The notes under the pieces are model-generated. The model was not told the DNA's origin, did no database searches, and saw only the letters and a program-made list of their open reading frames with translations. Positions 26,608 through 34,908 of a stretch of 47,602 bases of DNA are shown here, in pieces (position 1 is the first letter of the stretch; every line of letters starts with the position of its first letter). A program made the position numbers and the translations under genes. Origin of the DNA: an uncultured Pseudomonadales bacterium (GTDB taxonomy: Bacteria > Pseudomonadota > Gammaproteobacteria > Pseudomonadales > Porticoccaceae); NCBI GenBank assembly GCA_905478975.1, contig CAJQKW010000119.1, positions 1 to 47,602 on the forward strand, written 5' to 3'.

Positions 26608-26860
26608 CCTGTCATCCCAGCCGTCACACTGTTACCCCGACAGCCACACTGTCATCCCGACCGCAGTGGAGGGACCTCAGCCAGTTGGCAGGAGATCCTT
26701 CGACTTCGCTCAGGACGAAAAGCCTTTATAGAAAGAGGCCCTTCGACTCCGCTCAGGGTCACAAGCCTTTAATAGAAACAGATCCTTCGACTTCGCTCAG
26801 GACGAAAAGCCTTTATAGAAAGAGGCCCTTCGACTCCGCTCAGGGTCACAAGCCTTTAGG
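26608..26860. repeat. Tandem and inverted intergenic repeat cluster
   Basis: Two or three degraded heads (TGTCATCCCAGCCG, TGTTACCCCGACAG) precede a good forward copy GTCATCCCGACCGCAGTGGA (26651-26670, continuing to 26678) and an inverted copy GAGATCCTTCGACTTCGCTC (26692-26711). The inverted copy is then amplified: an 87-bp unit (26694-26780) is followed by a near-identical second copy (26781-26859). Each unit is itself two related 43/44-bp halves beginning GATCCTTCGACTTCGCTCAG and GGCCCTTCGACTCCGCTCAG. The gap between the dioxygenase and DoxX genes holds nothing else. Confidence 0.85.
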
Positions 26861-27245
26861 CTTGTGACTTATCCAAACTCCATATGCCAGCACCGCGCAC
26901 CGCAATAAACAAAAATGCAAAGCAGAACAACGCCGCTAATTCGCCCCTATTAATGATCGGGAAAACATTGTTCATACCATGAGCCATCCAGTAAGCCGCA
27001 GCCATGGTGCCACTACAGATAAACGCTGTGGGCCGAGTAAACAGTCCAATCATCACCAGCACACCACCTACCATTTCAATGGCGCCAGCGGAATACATCA
27101 ATGGGCTGAGGGGGTAGGGAAATTCAACAGGAAAATTCAGTAGCTTCTGGGTTCCGTGCCAGATAAATAAAAACCCGGTTACGATTCTCAGTAGTGCGTA
27201 GGATTGCTCTTCACGTCCGTCTAATAGGTTGTCTAAAAATTTCAT
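26856..27245 (-). CDS. DoxX family membrane protein
   Basis: A 129-residue integral membrane protein with four hydrophobic helices. LLRIVTGFLFIWHGTQKLLNF near the N-terminus, GAIEMVGGVLVMIGLFTRPTAF in the middle (given as two landmarks) and AALFCFAFLFIAVRGAG at the end are typical of DoxX/YphA proteins. Roles in the family range from quinone-linked sulfur oxidation to redox stress; none can be assigned here. The last few codons touch the tandem repeat cluster. Confidence 0.9.
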   Translation of the reverse strand: MKFLDNLLDGREEQSYALLRIVTGFLFIWHGTQKLLNFPVEFPYPLSPLMYSAGAIEMVGGVLVMIGLFTRPTAFICSGTMAAAYWMAHGMNNVFPIINRGELAALFCFAFLFIAVRGAGIWSLDKSQA

Positions 27246-27309
27246 ATACAGGCCTCTTTAGTTTTTCATTTTGGTTTGGCTTAATGGAATCACCCATACT
27301 CTATGGGAT

Positions 27310-27405
27310 CTAGATCAGAACAACAATAATTATCAGGCACAGTATGAATGGCACTGAGATACAGCTGACAGCAAATATGAGTATATTGCCTGTGTTTTTA
27401 GTCAT
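27310..27405 (-). CDS. Possible 31-residue membrane peptide
   Basis: A short frame begins ATG ACT AAA AAC and encodes 31 residues, MTKNTGN followed by a hydrophobic stretch to the end (ILIFAVSCISVPFILCLIII, then VVLI). It has a strong Shine-Dalgarno, AGGAGGT, eight bases before the ATG (27414-27420 on the plus strand), which is rare for a chance frame. The composition is that of a single membrane-spanning helix with two Cys. It lies between the radical SAM and DoxX genes on the same strand. I recognise no family. Confidence 0.55.
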   Translation of the reverse strand: MTKNTGNILIFAVSCISVPFILCLIIIVVLI

Positions 27406-27480
27406 GGGAAGTGACCTCCTAGTGTTATTAAAACTAGTCACTAAATCCCACTTTTTCCACTGGGGTTTTACCTGCTATAG

Positions 27481-28371
27481 CTAGAGCCCGCGCTGCCATT
27501 CCTCCCGTAGGGGTATCATCCCTGGTTGATTTATCGCGGTAGTGACAATCGACAATAACTGCTCTTTGTCTTTGCCCAGCACACCTTTTAGTACCAGATA
27601 ATTAGACGCGTGATCACTTCTGAAAATGGTTTTCTCCAGCTCCAGATTACTCAGCAATACCTGCATCTCATGAAATAGCTCCAGTTTGCCAAGCTTGCGC
27701 CAGCGGCCCTCAAAGGCCTCTTCAAAACGCTCACTGCCCGCGGGAAATTCCACCACCAGAGTGGAGAGATAATCCGGCTGTGCAGCATTCATCAGTTTGG
27801 CGGAGTTTAGCGCGTGTTGCTCGCTGAGTTCCGGGCCACCGAGGCCATTTAAAATCATCACTGAGCTTTTCATGCCCGCCTGTTTGATCTTTTGCAGGGC
27901 CACCAGCGAGGAGTCATAATCTTCCCCTTTATTGACCAGCCTCAAAACCTCGTTGTCGCCGCTCTCGCAGCCCACATACATCAGGCTCAGTCCAAGATCG
28001 CGCAAGTCAGTCAGCTCTTCAACGCTTTTCTTTTTCAGATTCCGCGGCAGACAGTAGGAGGAGACCCGCTGTACATCGGGATAGTATTTATTGATCATCT
28101 GTAGAATATCGACCAGCCTTCTAGTACTCAGGGTCATAGCATCGCCGTCGGCTAAAAATACCCGCTTGACCGGATAGCCGGCCTTGGCAAGACCACGCAA
28201 TTCCTCTTCAATCTTCTCGATGGGCTTGGGGCTAAAGCGCTTCTGTTGATCGGTGTACATTTCACAGAAGCTGCACTTATTGTAGGAACAGCCATTGGTA
28301 ACCTGCAGAATAAGCGAGCGACCTTCACTGGGTGGACGGAAGACGGGCTGAATATAGTCGAGTGGGTACAT
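27481..28371 (-). CDS. Radical SAM protein
   Basis: A 296-residue protein with an iron-sulfur cluster motif CSYNKCSFC (Cys28, Cys33, Cys36). This CX4CX2C spacing, rather than the usual CX3CX2C, is the form I know from the NGCSxNKCxFCxMY group of radical SAM proteins. The barrel continues with FLADGDAMTLSTRRL, LMYVGCESGDNEVL and VMILNGLGGPEL, the last two being the glycine-rich SAM-contact strands. No B12 domain, TRAM or SPASM domain is visible. The substrate is unknown. The start is ATG at 28371. Confidence 0.88.
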   Translation of the reverse strand: MYPLDYIQPVFRPPSEGRSLILQVTNGCSYNKCSFCEMYTDQQKRFSPKPIEKIEEELRGLAKAGYPVKRVFLADGDAMTLSTRRLVDILQMINKYYPDVQRVSSYCLPRNLKKKSVEELTDLRDLGLSLMYVGCESGDNEVLRLVNKGEDYDSSLVALQKIKQAGMKSSVMILNGLGGPELSEQHALNSAKLMNAAQPDYLSTLVVEFPAGSERFEEAFEGRWRKLGKLELFHEMQVLLSNLELEKTIFRSDHASNYLVLKGVLGKDKEQLLSIVTTAINQPGMIPLREEWQRGL

Positions 28372-28542
28372 AGTGAATAATTGCCGATTAATGAATGGCC
28401 CAAGTTTACAGGTTTTAGTCAGATTGCATCTGCCCAGGGTCTTTTATTGATTATTCATTGAATTAATCTAACTTTAGTTCAGTGAGGCAAAAGAATTAGT
28501 CTAAAATACTGCCATTATTTTGATTACCAGTGATCCTTTCCC

Positions 28543-29961
28543 ATGCAAAAAAACACCTCTGACAAGCCATTCAAACCTGGCATCGGTATCGACTTTGGCA
28601 CCAGCAACAGTGCTGCGGCAGTGTTTGATGGCGAGCAGGTCAGGCTGGTTCAGCTCAGTGAGCTCAATCCAATTATGCCCTCGGCTAATTATATCGATCG
28701 AGATTTCGCCTCGACCATAGGTCAGCTGGCGATCGATGACTATATTAGTGACAATCAGGGCCGCAAGGTGGAGCTCAGTGTCGAGGTGATTGGCGAGGCG
28801 CGCACCAGTGCCGGTACCGCCGATGGCCCGGCCAGTGAGTCGGAGACCAGCAAGGTTTATGGTCAGGCTTTTAATGACGCCAGTCTGCCAGGGCGACTTT
28901 TCCGCGGTACTAAGCGTTTGCTGGGCAATACTGCCAGTGATAAAACCGTGATTTTCAGTCGGCCGTTTCGTCTGGTGGCGCTGGTTACCCCTATATTGGT
29001 GGGTATCCGCAAAGCCTTGCGCCGCAGCGTTGATAACAGCAGTCAGGCCTGTATTGGCCATCCTGTCAACTTTGAGGGTATAGAGCAGGGCCGCAACAAT
29101 ATTGCACTTCAGCGCCTCAGTGAATCCTATCGTCACGCCGGTATTAGCCAGCAGAGTTTTTGCCCGGAGCCTACCGCGGCGGCCATTAGCTATCTGTATA
29201 ACTATCCCCACAGCCGCGACCAGCTGATGCTGACCGTGGATTTTGGTGGCGGCACTCTGGATTTTTGTATTCTGCGCCGCAAGGGCACGGAGTTTTCCGT
29301 TGAAGCCACCCATGGTATTGCCCTGGGTGGCGACAAGATCGACCAGACTATTTTCCGCGAGCTGGTTTTCCCGTTGCTGGGCAAGGGCGAGCGCTGGTCG
29401 CGCCTGGTCGATGGCACTGAGGTGGATACCCTATTTCCCTTTGCCGAGTTTGAAGAGCTGCTGATCAACTGGCCGGTGAGCTATATGCTCAACCAGAACA
29501 AATACACCGCCTCGGTGATGCAGCGCATGGTGCTGCCGGATGAGGGGGCGATTAAGTTTAAGCGTCTCTATGATTTGATTAAGCAGAACTATAGCTATCA
29601 GGTGTTTGAGGCGATCAAGGCGTTTAAAGCGGAGCTCTCGGTGTCTGATTCCGCGGTGCTGGATATTCCCGAGATCGATATAGAGGTGCGATTAGATCGC
29701 TGGGAGTTCGAGCTAATGATCACTGATCGGCTGTTTGAACTGGAGCGGGCAATCAGCCTAATCCTCGATAAAGCTGGCTTGCAGGCTGATGATATTGATC
29801 TGGTATTGCGCACTGGTGGCTCTTCATTGATCCCCGCGGTGAAAGATATTCTCGAAAATCAATTTCCCGGCAAGGTTGTGGAACACGATCCCTTTACTAG
29901 TGTGGCGGCGGGTTTAGCGATTGCTGATTACTTTGGTTACGGCTCAGATATTCCTCAATAA
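28543..29961 (+). CDS. Hsp70 family protein, YegD-like
   Basis: A 472-residue actin-fold ATPase related to DnaK but without the C-terminal peptide-binding domain and lid. ATPase landmarks are GIDFGTSNSAAAVF (phosphate 1), the linker region GHPVNFEG, FCPEPTAAAISYLYNY (connect), LTVDFGGGTLDFCIL (phosphate 2) and LVLRTGGSSLIPAVK (adenosine). GHPVNF and overall length resemble E. coli YegD. The client and partners are unknown; no J-protein or GrpE gene is adjacent. Preceded by a 171-bp gap and divergent from the radical SAM gene. Confidence 0.87.
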   Translation: MQKNTSDKPFKPGIGIDFGTSNSAAAVFDGEQVRLVQLSELNPIMPSANYIDRDFASTIGQLAIDDYISDNQGRKVELSVEVIGEARTSAGTADGPASESETSKVYGQAFNDASLPGRLFRGTKRLLGNTASDKTVIFSRPFRLVALVTPILVGIRKALRRSVDNSSQACIGHPVNFEGIEQGRNNIALQRLSESYRHAGISQQSFCPEPTAAAISYLYNYPHSRDQLMLTVDFGGGTLDFCILRRKGTEFSVEATHGIALGGDKIDQTIFRELVFPLLGKGERWSRLVDGTEVDTLFPFAEFEELLINWPVSYMLNQNKYTASVMQRMVLPDEGAIKFKRLYDLIKQNYSYQVFEAIKAFKAELSVSDSAVLDIPEIDIEVRLDRWEFELMITDRLFELERAISLILDKAGLQADDIDLVLRTGGSSLIPAVKDILENQFPGKVVEHDPFTSVAAGLAIADYFGYGSDIPQ

Positions 29962-30037
29962 GGCGGCTTTTTAGCCTTTCTTTACCATTTATTTTTTTGA
30001 TCAAGGCCATCTGTGCTCTCTTCCATCTAAAAACTTA

Positions 30038-30115
30038 CTTGCATGCAGCAAGCAAGATAACTAAACTCTCATCATTGCTAATCTAAACCGTTAATCTAAA
30101 TCGCTAATCTAAATG
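30038..30115 (+). promoter_or_regulatory. Structured leader of icmF: palindrome and three 13-bp direct repeats
   Basis: CTTGCATGCAGCAAG (30038-30052) is an inverted repeat with five-base arms. It is followed by three tandem 13-mers, GCTAATCTAAACC, GTTAATCTAAATC and GCTAATCTAAATG (30077-30089, 30090-30102, 30103-30115), sharing the TAATCTAAA core. The third ends beside the icmF ribosome site. They could be regulator sites or a slippage-prone expansion. Confidence 0.5.
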
Positions 30116-30124
30116 GAAGATCCA

Positions 30125-33100
30125 ATGACTACCTCTACTGTTTCCGCGAGCTCCACCTCAACTAGTGCTGTCGCCAATAAGGCGGTGCCGAAAAAAGGCA
30201 CTCCCCTGCGTTTTGTGACCGCCGCCAGTCTCTTTGATGGCCACGATGCGGCGATCAATATTATGCGTCGTATTCTTCAGGGCGCCGGTGTTGAAGTTAT
30301 CCACCTGGCTCACAATCGCTCGGTGGCGGAAGTGGTTCAGACTGCTTTGCAAGAAGATGCTCAGGGTATTGCCATCAGCTCTTATCAGGGTGGTCATGTG
30401 GAGTACTTTAAGTATGTGGTGGATCTGCTAAAAGAAGCGGGTGCTGAGCATATTAAGGTCTTTGGCGGCGGGGGTGGGGTGATTGTTCCCGCTGAAATCA
30501 AAGAGCTTGAGGCCTATGGTGTCGAGCGTCTCTACTCGCCCTATGATGGTCAGAATCTGGGCTTGGTGGGTATGATCGACGATATGATTGAGCGCTGTTC
30601 ACTGGGGGCTTACAGCGATGTGACTGTGGCCGCTGGAGAACTTTCCGGTGAGAGTGGACGCAATAATCTAGCACGTCTTATCACCGCCATTGAGCGGGAT
30701 GAACTCAGTGCAGAACAGCAGAGTTCACTCCGTGAGCAAGCGCAATTTCTTAGCACCACAGTGCCTGTTCTTGGTATTACCGGTACTGGTGGCGCTGGTA
30801 AGTCCTCACTAACTGATGAATTGATTCGCCGTTTCCGTCAAGATAGCGCCGACGAACTGAAGATTGCCGTGCTGGCCATTGACCCGACTCGACGCAAAAC
30901 TGGCGGTGCCTTACTCGGCGATCGCATTCGCATGAATGCTATTTATCATCCCTCTATCTATATGCGCTCCATCGGCACCCGTGGAGCCACCGGTGAAGTG
31001 CCGGCGGCACTGAAAGATATTGTCTGTGCCATGCGCCTCGGCGGTTTCGATCTGGTGGTAGTTGAGACTCCGGGTATTGGTCAGGGCGATGCTGGTATCG
31101 TGCCCTATGTGGATATTCCAATCTATGTGATGACCCCAGAGTTTGGTGCCCAGAGCCAGTTGGAAAAAATTGATATGCTCGATTATGCCGAGTTGGCGAT
31201 TATCAATAAATTTGATCGCAAGGGCAGCGACGACGCCTATCGTGATGTGTGCAAACAGGTGCAGCGCAACCGCGAAGCCTGGACTCAGGCGCCGGATGAG
31301 ATGCCGGTATTTGGCACCATTGCCTCACGCTTTAATGATGACGGTGTCACCGCTGCCTATCAGGAGCTGGTGGTTCTTTTACAAAACCGCGGACTGCGCA
31401 GCTTTGATCAGCATCTGGCGAAAGTCGATCGCCGCACTCCATCGGAAAAAACCGTGGTGGTACCGGCAGATCGTCAGCGTTATCTGGCCGAGATTGCCGC
31501 CAGCGTGCGCAATTACCACAAGCAAGTTGTGGTGCAGGCCAATCTGGCTCGCCAACAGCAGCAGCTCGCGGCAACCAAAACCATGTTATTGGAAAACGGC
31601 AGTGATGCACCAGAGGCTATCGACAGTCTGATTGCCGAGCGCAAACAGGCCATGGATGCCAAGGCCAGCAGCTTGCTGGAAGGCTGGCCCGCTATGGTGG
31701 AAGCCTATAGCGGCGATACTAAAGTCGATATCTTGCCCAATGGCAAAGAGATCGTCACCAAGTTAAATACTATTTCTTTGGCGGGCAACAAGATCTCCCG
31801 GGTTTCATTGCCGCGCTTTGAAGATCATGGCGAACTGCTCAAATGGCTGATGCGTGAAAATCTGCCCGGTGAGTTCCCTTACACCGCCGGTGTCTTTCCG
31901 TTTAAGCGCGAAGGTGAAGATCCAGCACGGATGTTTGCCGGTGAGGGCGATGCCTTTAAAACCAATCGCCGCTTTAAGGCGCTGTCGGAGCACTCCGATG
32001 CCAAGCGTCTTTCAACCGCCTTTGATTCAGTAACTCTCTATGGCTTTGATCCCCATGAGCGTCCGGATATTTACGGCAAGGTGGGTAATGCCGGTGTTTC
32101 CATCTGTACTCTGGATGATATGAAAGCGCTCTATGATGGCTTTGACCTCTGTAATCCAACCACCTCGGTTTCGATGACTATTAATGGTCCGGCGCCGACT
32201 ATCTTGGCGATGTTCTTAAACACTGCCATTGATCAGCAGGTTGATCAATTTGTTGCCGAACACAGCCGTCAGCCCAAGGATGATGAGTTCCAGACCCTGC
32301 GCAGCAATACCTTGCAGCGCGTGCGCGGCACGGTTCAGGCAGATATTCTCAAGGAAGATCAGGGTCAGAATACTTGCATCTTCTCCACCGAATTTAGCCT
32401 GCGCATGATGGGTGATATGCAGCAGTATTTTATCAATGAGCAGATTCGCAATTTCTACTCGGTGTCTATCTCCGGATACCATATTGCCGAAGCCGGAGCT
32501 AACCCCATCTCCCAGCTGGCCTTTACCCTGTCCAATGGCTTTACCTTTGTTGAAGCTTATCTGGCTCGCGGCATGAAAATCGATGACTTTGCCCCCAACC
32601 TGTCGTTCTTCTTCTCCAATGGTATGGATCCGGAGTACACAGTTATGGGTCGAGTGGCGCGGCGTATTTGGGCCACCTCTATGCGCGATCTCTATGATGC
32701 CAATCCGCGAAGCCAGAAACTGAAGTACCATATTCAAACTTCCGGCCGTTCCCTGCACGCTCAGGAAATGAACTTCAATGATATTCGTACTACCCTGCAA
32801 GCCTTGATCGCGATTTACGACAACTGTAATAGCCTGCACACCAATGCTTACGACGAAGCCATTACCACGCCAACTGAAGAGTCAGTGCGCAGAGCGCTGG
32901 CGATTCAGCTGATTATTAATCAGGAGTGGGGTCTGGCGAAAAATGAAAACCCCAGTCAAGGCGCGTTTATTATCGATGAGCTAACGGATCTGGTTGAAGA
33001 GGCGGTGCTGCAGGAGTTTGAGAAAATCTCCGATCGCGGCGGTGTGCTCGGAGCTATGGAAACCGGCTATCAGCGCGGTAAGATTCAGGAAGAATCGCTC

Positions 33101-33421
33101 TACTATGAGCACAAGAAGCATGACGGTTCTTTCCCGATTGTGGGTGTCAATACCTTCCTTAGTGAGACTGAAGAAGAGCCAATAGAAATTGAACTGGCCC
33201 GTTCAACTGAAGCGGAAAAACAAAATCAGATTAAACGTCTGCGGGCTTTCCAAGAGACCCACAGTGCCGAATCAGCGGAAGTGCTTAAACGCTTGCAGGA
33301 TACAGTGAGCCAAGGCGGCAATGGGTTTGAGGTGTTGATGGAAGCGGTGCGGGTTTGTTCGCTGGGCGAAATTACCAATGCACTATTCGATGTCGGCGGA
33401 CAATATCGCCGCAGCATGTAA
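30125..33421 (+). CDS. icmF: Fused isobutyryl-CoA mutase (IcmF)
   Basis: Adenosylcobalamin-dependent mutase that interconverts isobutyryl-CoA and n-butyryl-CoA, fused to its own G-protein chaperone. The domain order is the IcmF order: B12-binding domain first ([10 protein letters not shown], with His40 as the cobalt ligand, then VFGGGGGVI), a MeaI/ArgK-like GTPase with Walker [13 protein letters not shown] (217-228) and [14 protein letters not shown], then the mutase barrel from about residue 510 ([40 protein letters not shown]). At 1098 residues it is full length. I use the ATG at 30125 because GGAAGA precedes it; ATG 30113 lies four codons upstream. Isovaleryl/pivalyl-CoA activity is possible for the family. 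A TetR regulator follows. Confidence 0.95.
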   Translation: MTTSTVSASSTSTSAVANKAVPKKGTPLRFVTAASLFDGHDAAINIMRRILQGAGVEVIHLAHNRSVAEVVQTALQEDAQGIAISSYQGGHVEYFKYVVDLLKEAGAEHIKVFGGGGGVIVPAEIKELEAYGVERLYSPYDGQNLGLVGMIDDMIERCSLGAYSDVTVAAGELSGESGRNNLARLITAIERDELSAEQQSSLREQAQFLSTTVPVLGITGTGGAGKSSLTDELIRRFRQDSADELKIAVLAIDPTRRKTGGALLGDRIRMNAIYHPSIYMRSIGTRGATGEVPAALKDIVCAMRLGGFDLVVVETPGIGQGDAGIVPYVDIPIYVMTPEFGAQSQLEKIDMLDYAELAIINKFDRKGSDDAYRDVCKQVQRNREAWTQAPDEMPVFGTIASRFNDDGVTAAYQELVVLLQNRGLRSFDQHLAKVDRRTPSEKTVVVPADRQRYLAEIAASVRNYHKQVVVQANLARQQQQLAATKTMLLENGSDAPEAIDSLIAERKQAMDAKASSLLEGWPAMVEAYSGDTKVDILPNGKEIVTKLNTISLAGNKISRVSLPRFEDHGELLKWLMRENLPGEFPYTAGVFPFKREGEDPARMFAGEGDAFKTNRRFKALSEHSDAKRLSTAFDSVTLYGFDPHERPDIYGKVGNAGVSICTLDDMKALYDGFDLCNPTTSVSMTINGPAPTILAMFLNTAIDQQVDQFVAEHSRQPKDDEFQTLRSNTLQRVRGTVQADILKEDQGQNTCIFSTEFSLRMMGDMQQYFINEQIRNFYSVSISGYHIAEAGANPISQLAFTLSNGFTFVEAYLARGMKIDDFAPNLSFFFSNGMDPEYTVMGRVARRIWATSMRDLYDANPRSQKLKYHIQTSGRSLHAQEMNFNDIRTTLQALIAIYDNCNSLHTNAYDEAITTPTEESVRRALAIQLIINQEWGLAKNENPSQGAFIIDELTDLVEEAVLQEFEKISDRGGVLGAMETGYQRGKIQEESLYYEHKKHDGSFPIVGVNTFLSETEEEPIEIELARSTEAEKQNQIKRLRAFQETHSAESAEVLKRLQDTVSQGGNGFEVLMEAVRVCSLGEITNALFDVGGQYRRSM

Positions 33422-33527
33422 TCATGCTGGGTATTTTCCGCCAGAAGGGCGTTAAAAATGTACTCATTCGGTCATTTATTAACATAAACTCCCTCACTGC
33501 GTGCATTTTTGCCTACTTCTGACGCAA

Positions 33528-33551
33528 ACTACCGGCGCATGATGCGGTAGT
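33528..33551. promoter_or_regulatory. 24-bp palindrome upstream of the TetR gene, candidate operator
   Basis: ACTACCG (33528-33534) and CGGTAGT (33545-33551) are perfect seven-base arms around a ten-base centre containing CATG. It lies 56 bp before the TetR start and about 107 bp after the icmF stop. With no T tract after it, an autoregulatory TetR operator is more likely than a terminator. Confidence 0.5.
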
Positions 33552-33607
33552 GGAATAAATCCAGGAACCGCTAATCACAAAACAGTTAATTTAGGACCCT
33601 ATAGCTA

Positions 33608-34225
33608 ATGCCCAAAGCCCTCCGACTCACTCAGGTTGAGCGCAAAGAAATCTCCGACGCCAAGATGCTTGAGGCGGCGGTGGATTTGATTGTCGAGCGC
33701 GGGGCGGGTCTAGTCACCTTAAAAGATGTGGGCGAAAAAGCCGGATACTCTCGCGGGCTGGCTGGTTATCGCTTTGGCAATCGTGAAGGTCTGTTTGATT
33801 TTGTTCTCAGGTCGGTTGGCGATGAATGGCTCGGAGAGCTCACCCAGGTGACTGCCAATAGCTTTGGTTATCAGGCTATAGCCGCGGCCCTCGATGCCCA
33901 TATTAAATTCTGTGAAGATGCGCCGAAACATGTGGAGGCCTTTTACCGCCTTTGGTTTGACTCCATGGCACCGGACTCTCAGCTTAAAGGCGTGATCTTA
34001 GGTATTCACCAGCGCCGCCGCGGCGATGTCGTCAGCTGGATTGAGCAGGCTATGGCTGCTGGGGAAGTGCCATCCACAGTGGATGCGGGAATGCTCGGGG
34101 ATCACTTTACCGCCTCGGTTAGCGGCATCGTCTATCACTGGATGACCGATCCGGATAATCTGGACGAGATGCGCAATCTCCATGAAGCCTTAAAGCAGGT
34201 CATGCACAGTATGTTGCGCGGCTAG
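33608..34225 (+). CDS. TetR family transcriptional regulator
   Basis: A 205-residue regulator. The N-terminal helix-turn-helix spans about residues 18-64 (MLEAAVDLIVERGAGLVTLK, then DVGEKAGYSRGLAGYRFGNREGLFDFVL, split here). The C-terminal ligand domain is mostly helical. TetR proteins often respond to acyl-CoAs, and this one lies directly after icmF on the same strand with a candidate operator in front, so control of branched-chain acyl-CoA metabolism is a reasonable inference. Alternatively it could control the molybdenum hydroxylase operon that starts 147 bp downstream. Confidence 0.9.
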   Translation: MPKALRLTQVERKEISDAKMLEAAVDLIVERGAGLVTLKDVGEKAGYSRGLAGYRFGNREGLFDFVLRSVGDEWLGELTQVTANSFGYQAIAAALDAHIKFCEDAPKHVEAFYRLWFDSMAPDSQLKGVILGIHQRRRGDVVSWIEQAMAAGEVPSTVDAGMLGDHFTASVSGIVYHWMTDPDNLDEMRNLHEALKQVMHSMLRG

Positions 34226-34371
34226 TTATTGCTCTTCTAAGCTGTGGATCTCCAATGCTTTGGTACCTCTAAGAATAGATATCGCGGGTCACTGATGCCT
34301 ACCTCTAGTCCTTGTAGTTTCTCCTTTTAAACTGCAATCTGTGAAGCCTACTTTCGCGAGTTAGCCATACC

Positions 34372-34908
34372 ATGATTAATTTCCAGCTGAATAATAGTCC
34401 TGTCGAAGTCGATATTGATCCGGATACCCCATTGTTATGGGTGGTGCGGGATCACTTTAAGCTCAAGGGCAGTAAATTTGGCTGTGGTATGGGTCTCTGC
34501 GGAGCCTGCACCATGCACCTCAATGGCGAGGCCGTGCGTACCTGCACTCTGCCTATTTCGGCGGTTCAAGGCGCTGTGATTACCAGTATCGAAGGTCTGG
34601 GTACGCCGGATAATTTGCATCCATTGCAACAGGCCTGGGTTGAGCACAGCGTTCCCCAGTGCGGCTATTGCCAGTCTGGCCAGTTGATGTCTGCCAGTGC
34701 GCTGTTAGCGAAAAACCCTAATCCCTCCGACGACGATATAGTGACGGCCATGAATGGCAATATCTGTCGCTGCGGCACCTACAGCAAAATTAAATCGGCT
34801 ATTAAGTCGGTCAGTAAGTCTGGCGCCGCGGCGATGCGTAACAAGGAGAGCATGGTTGAGACTTTTGATCCCGCAACTGCGAATCTCAAAAGGGAGGCAA
34901 ACTCATGA
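34372..34908 (+). CDS. Molybdenum hydroxylase, 2Fe-2S subunit
   Basis: A 178-residue iron-sulfur subunit of an aldehyde/isoquinoline-oxidoreductase type enzyme. It has the plant-ferredoxin cluster CGMGLCGAC with Cys38, Cys43, Cys46 and Cys58, and the second cluster with Cys97 and Cys100 (CGYCQSGQ) and Cys132 and Cys134 (NICRCGTY). This two-cluster layout passes electrons from the molybdenum cofactor to an acceptor. After residue 140 there is a 35-residue polar extension not needed for the clusters. The stop overlaps the next gene's start by four bases. Confidence 0.93.
   Translation: MINFQLNNSPVEVDIDPDTPLLWVVRDHFKLKGSKFGCGMGLCGACTMHLNGEAVRTCTLPISAVQGAVITSIEGLGTPDNLHPLQQAWVEHSVPQCGYCQSGQLMSASALLAKNPNPSDDDIVTAMNGNICRCGTYSKIKSAIKSVSKSGAAAMRNKESMVETFDPATANLKREANS

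Noticed and set aside
26694-26859. Possible CRISPR array
   Set aside because: Units are 43/44 bp with no unique spacers between conserved repeats, and no cas genes are present; it is a tandem duplication.
26481-26867. Open frame with a repeating 29-residue pattern, as if a repeat protein
   Set aside because: It is a translation of the intergenic tandem repeats (87 bp is a multiple of three), overlaps the dioxygenase gene on the other strand and has no ribosome site. Similar false proteins arise wherever this repeat family occurs.
27481-28371. Broken cluster motif in the radical SAM protein (CX4CX2C instead of CX3CX2C)
   Set aside because: This spacing is the normal form in the NGCSxNKCxFC group as I know it, so it is not damage.
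28501-29313. 270-residue open frame on the minus strand opposite the Hsp70 gene
   Set aside because: It lies entirely opposite a well-conserved gene, has no recognisable motifs and no ribosome site; it reflects codon bias.
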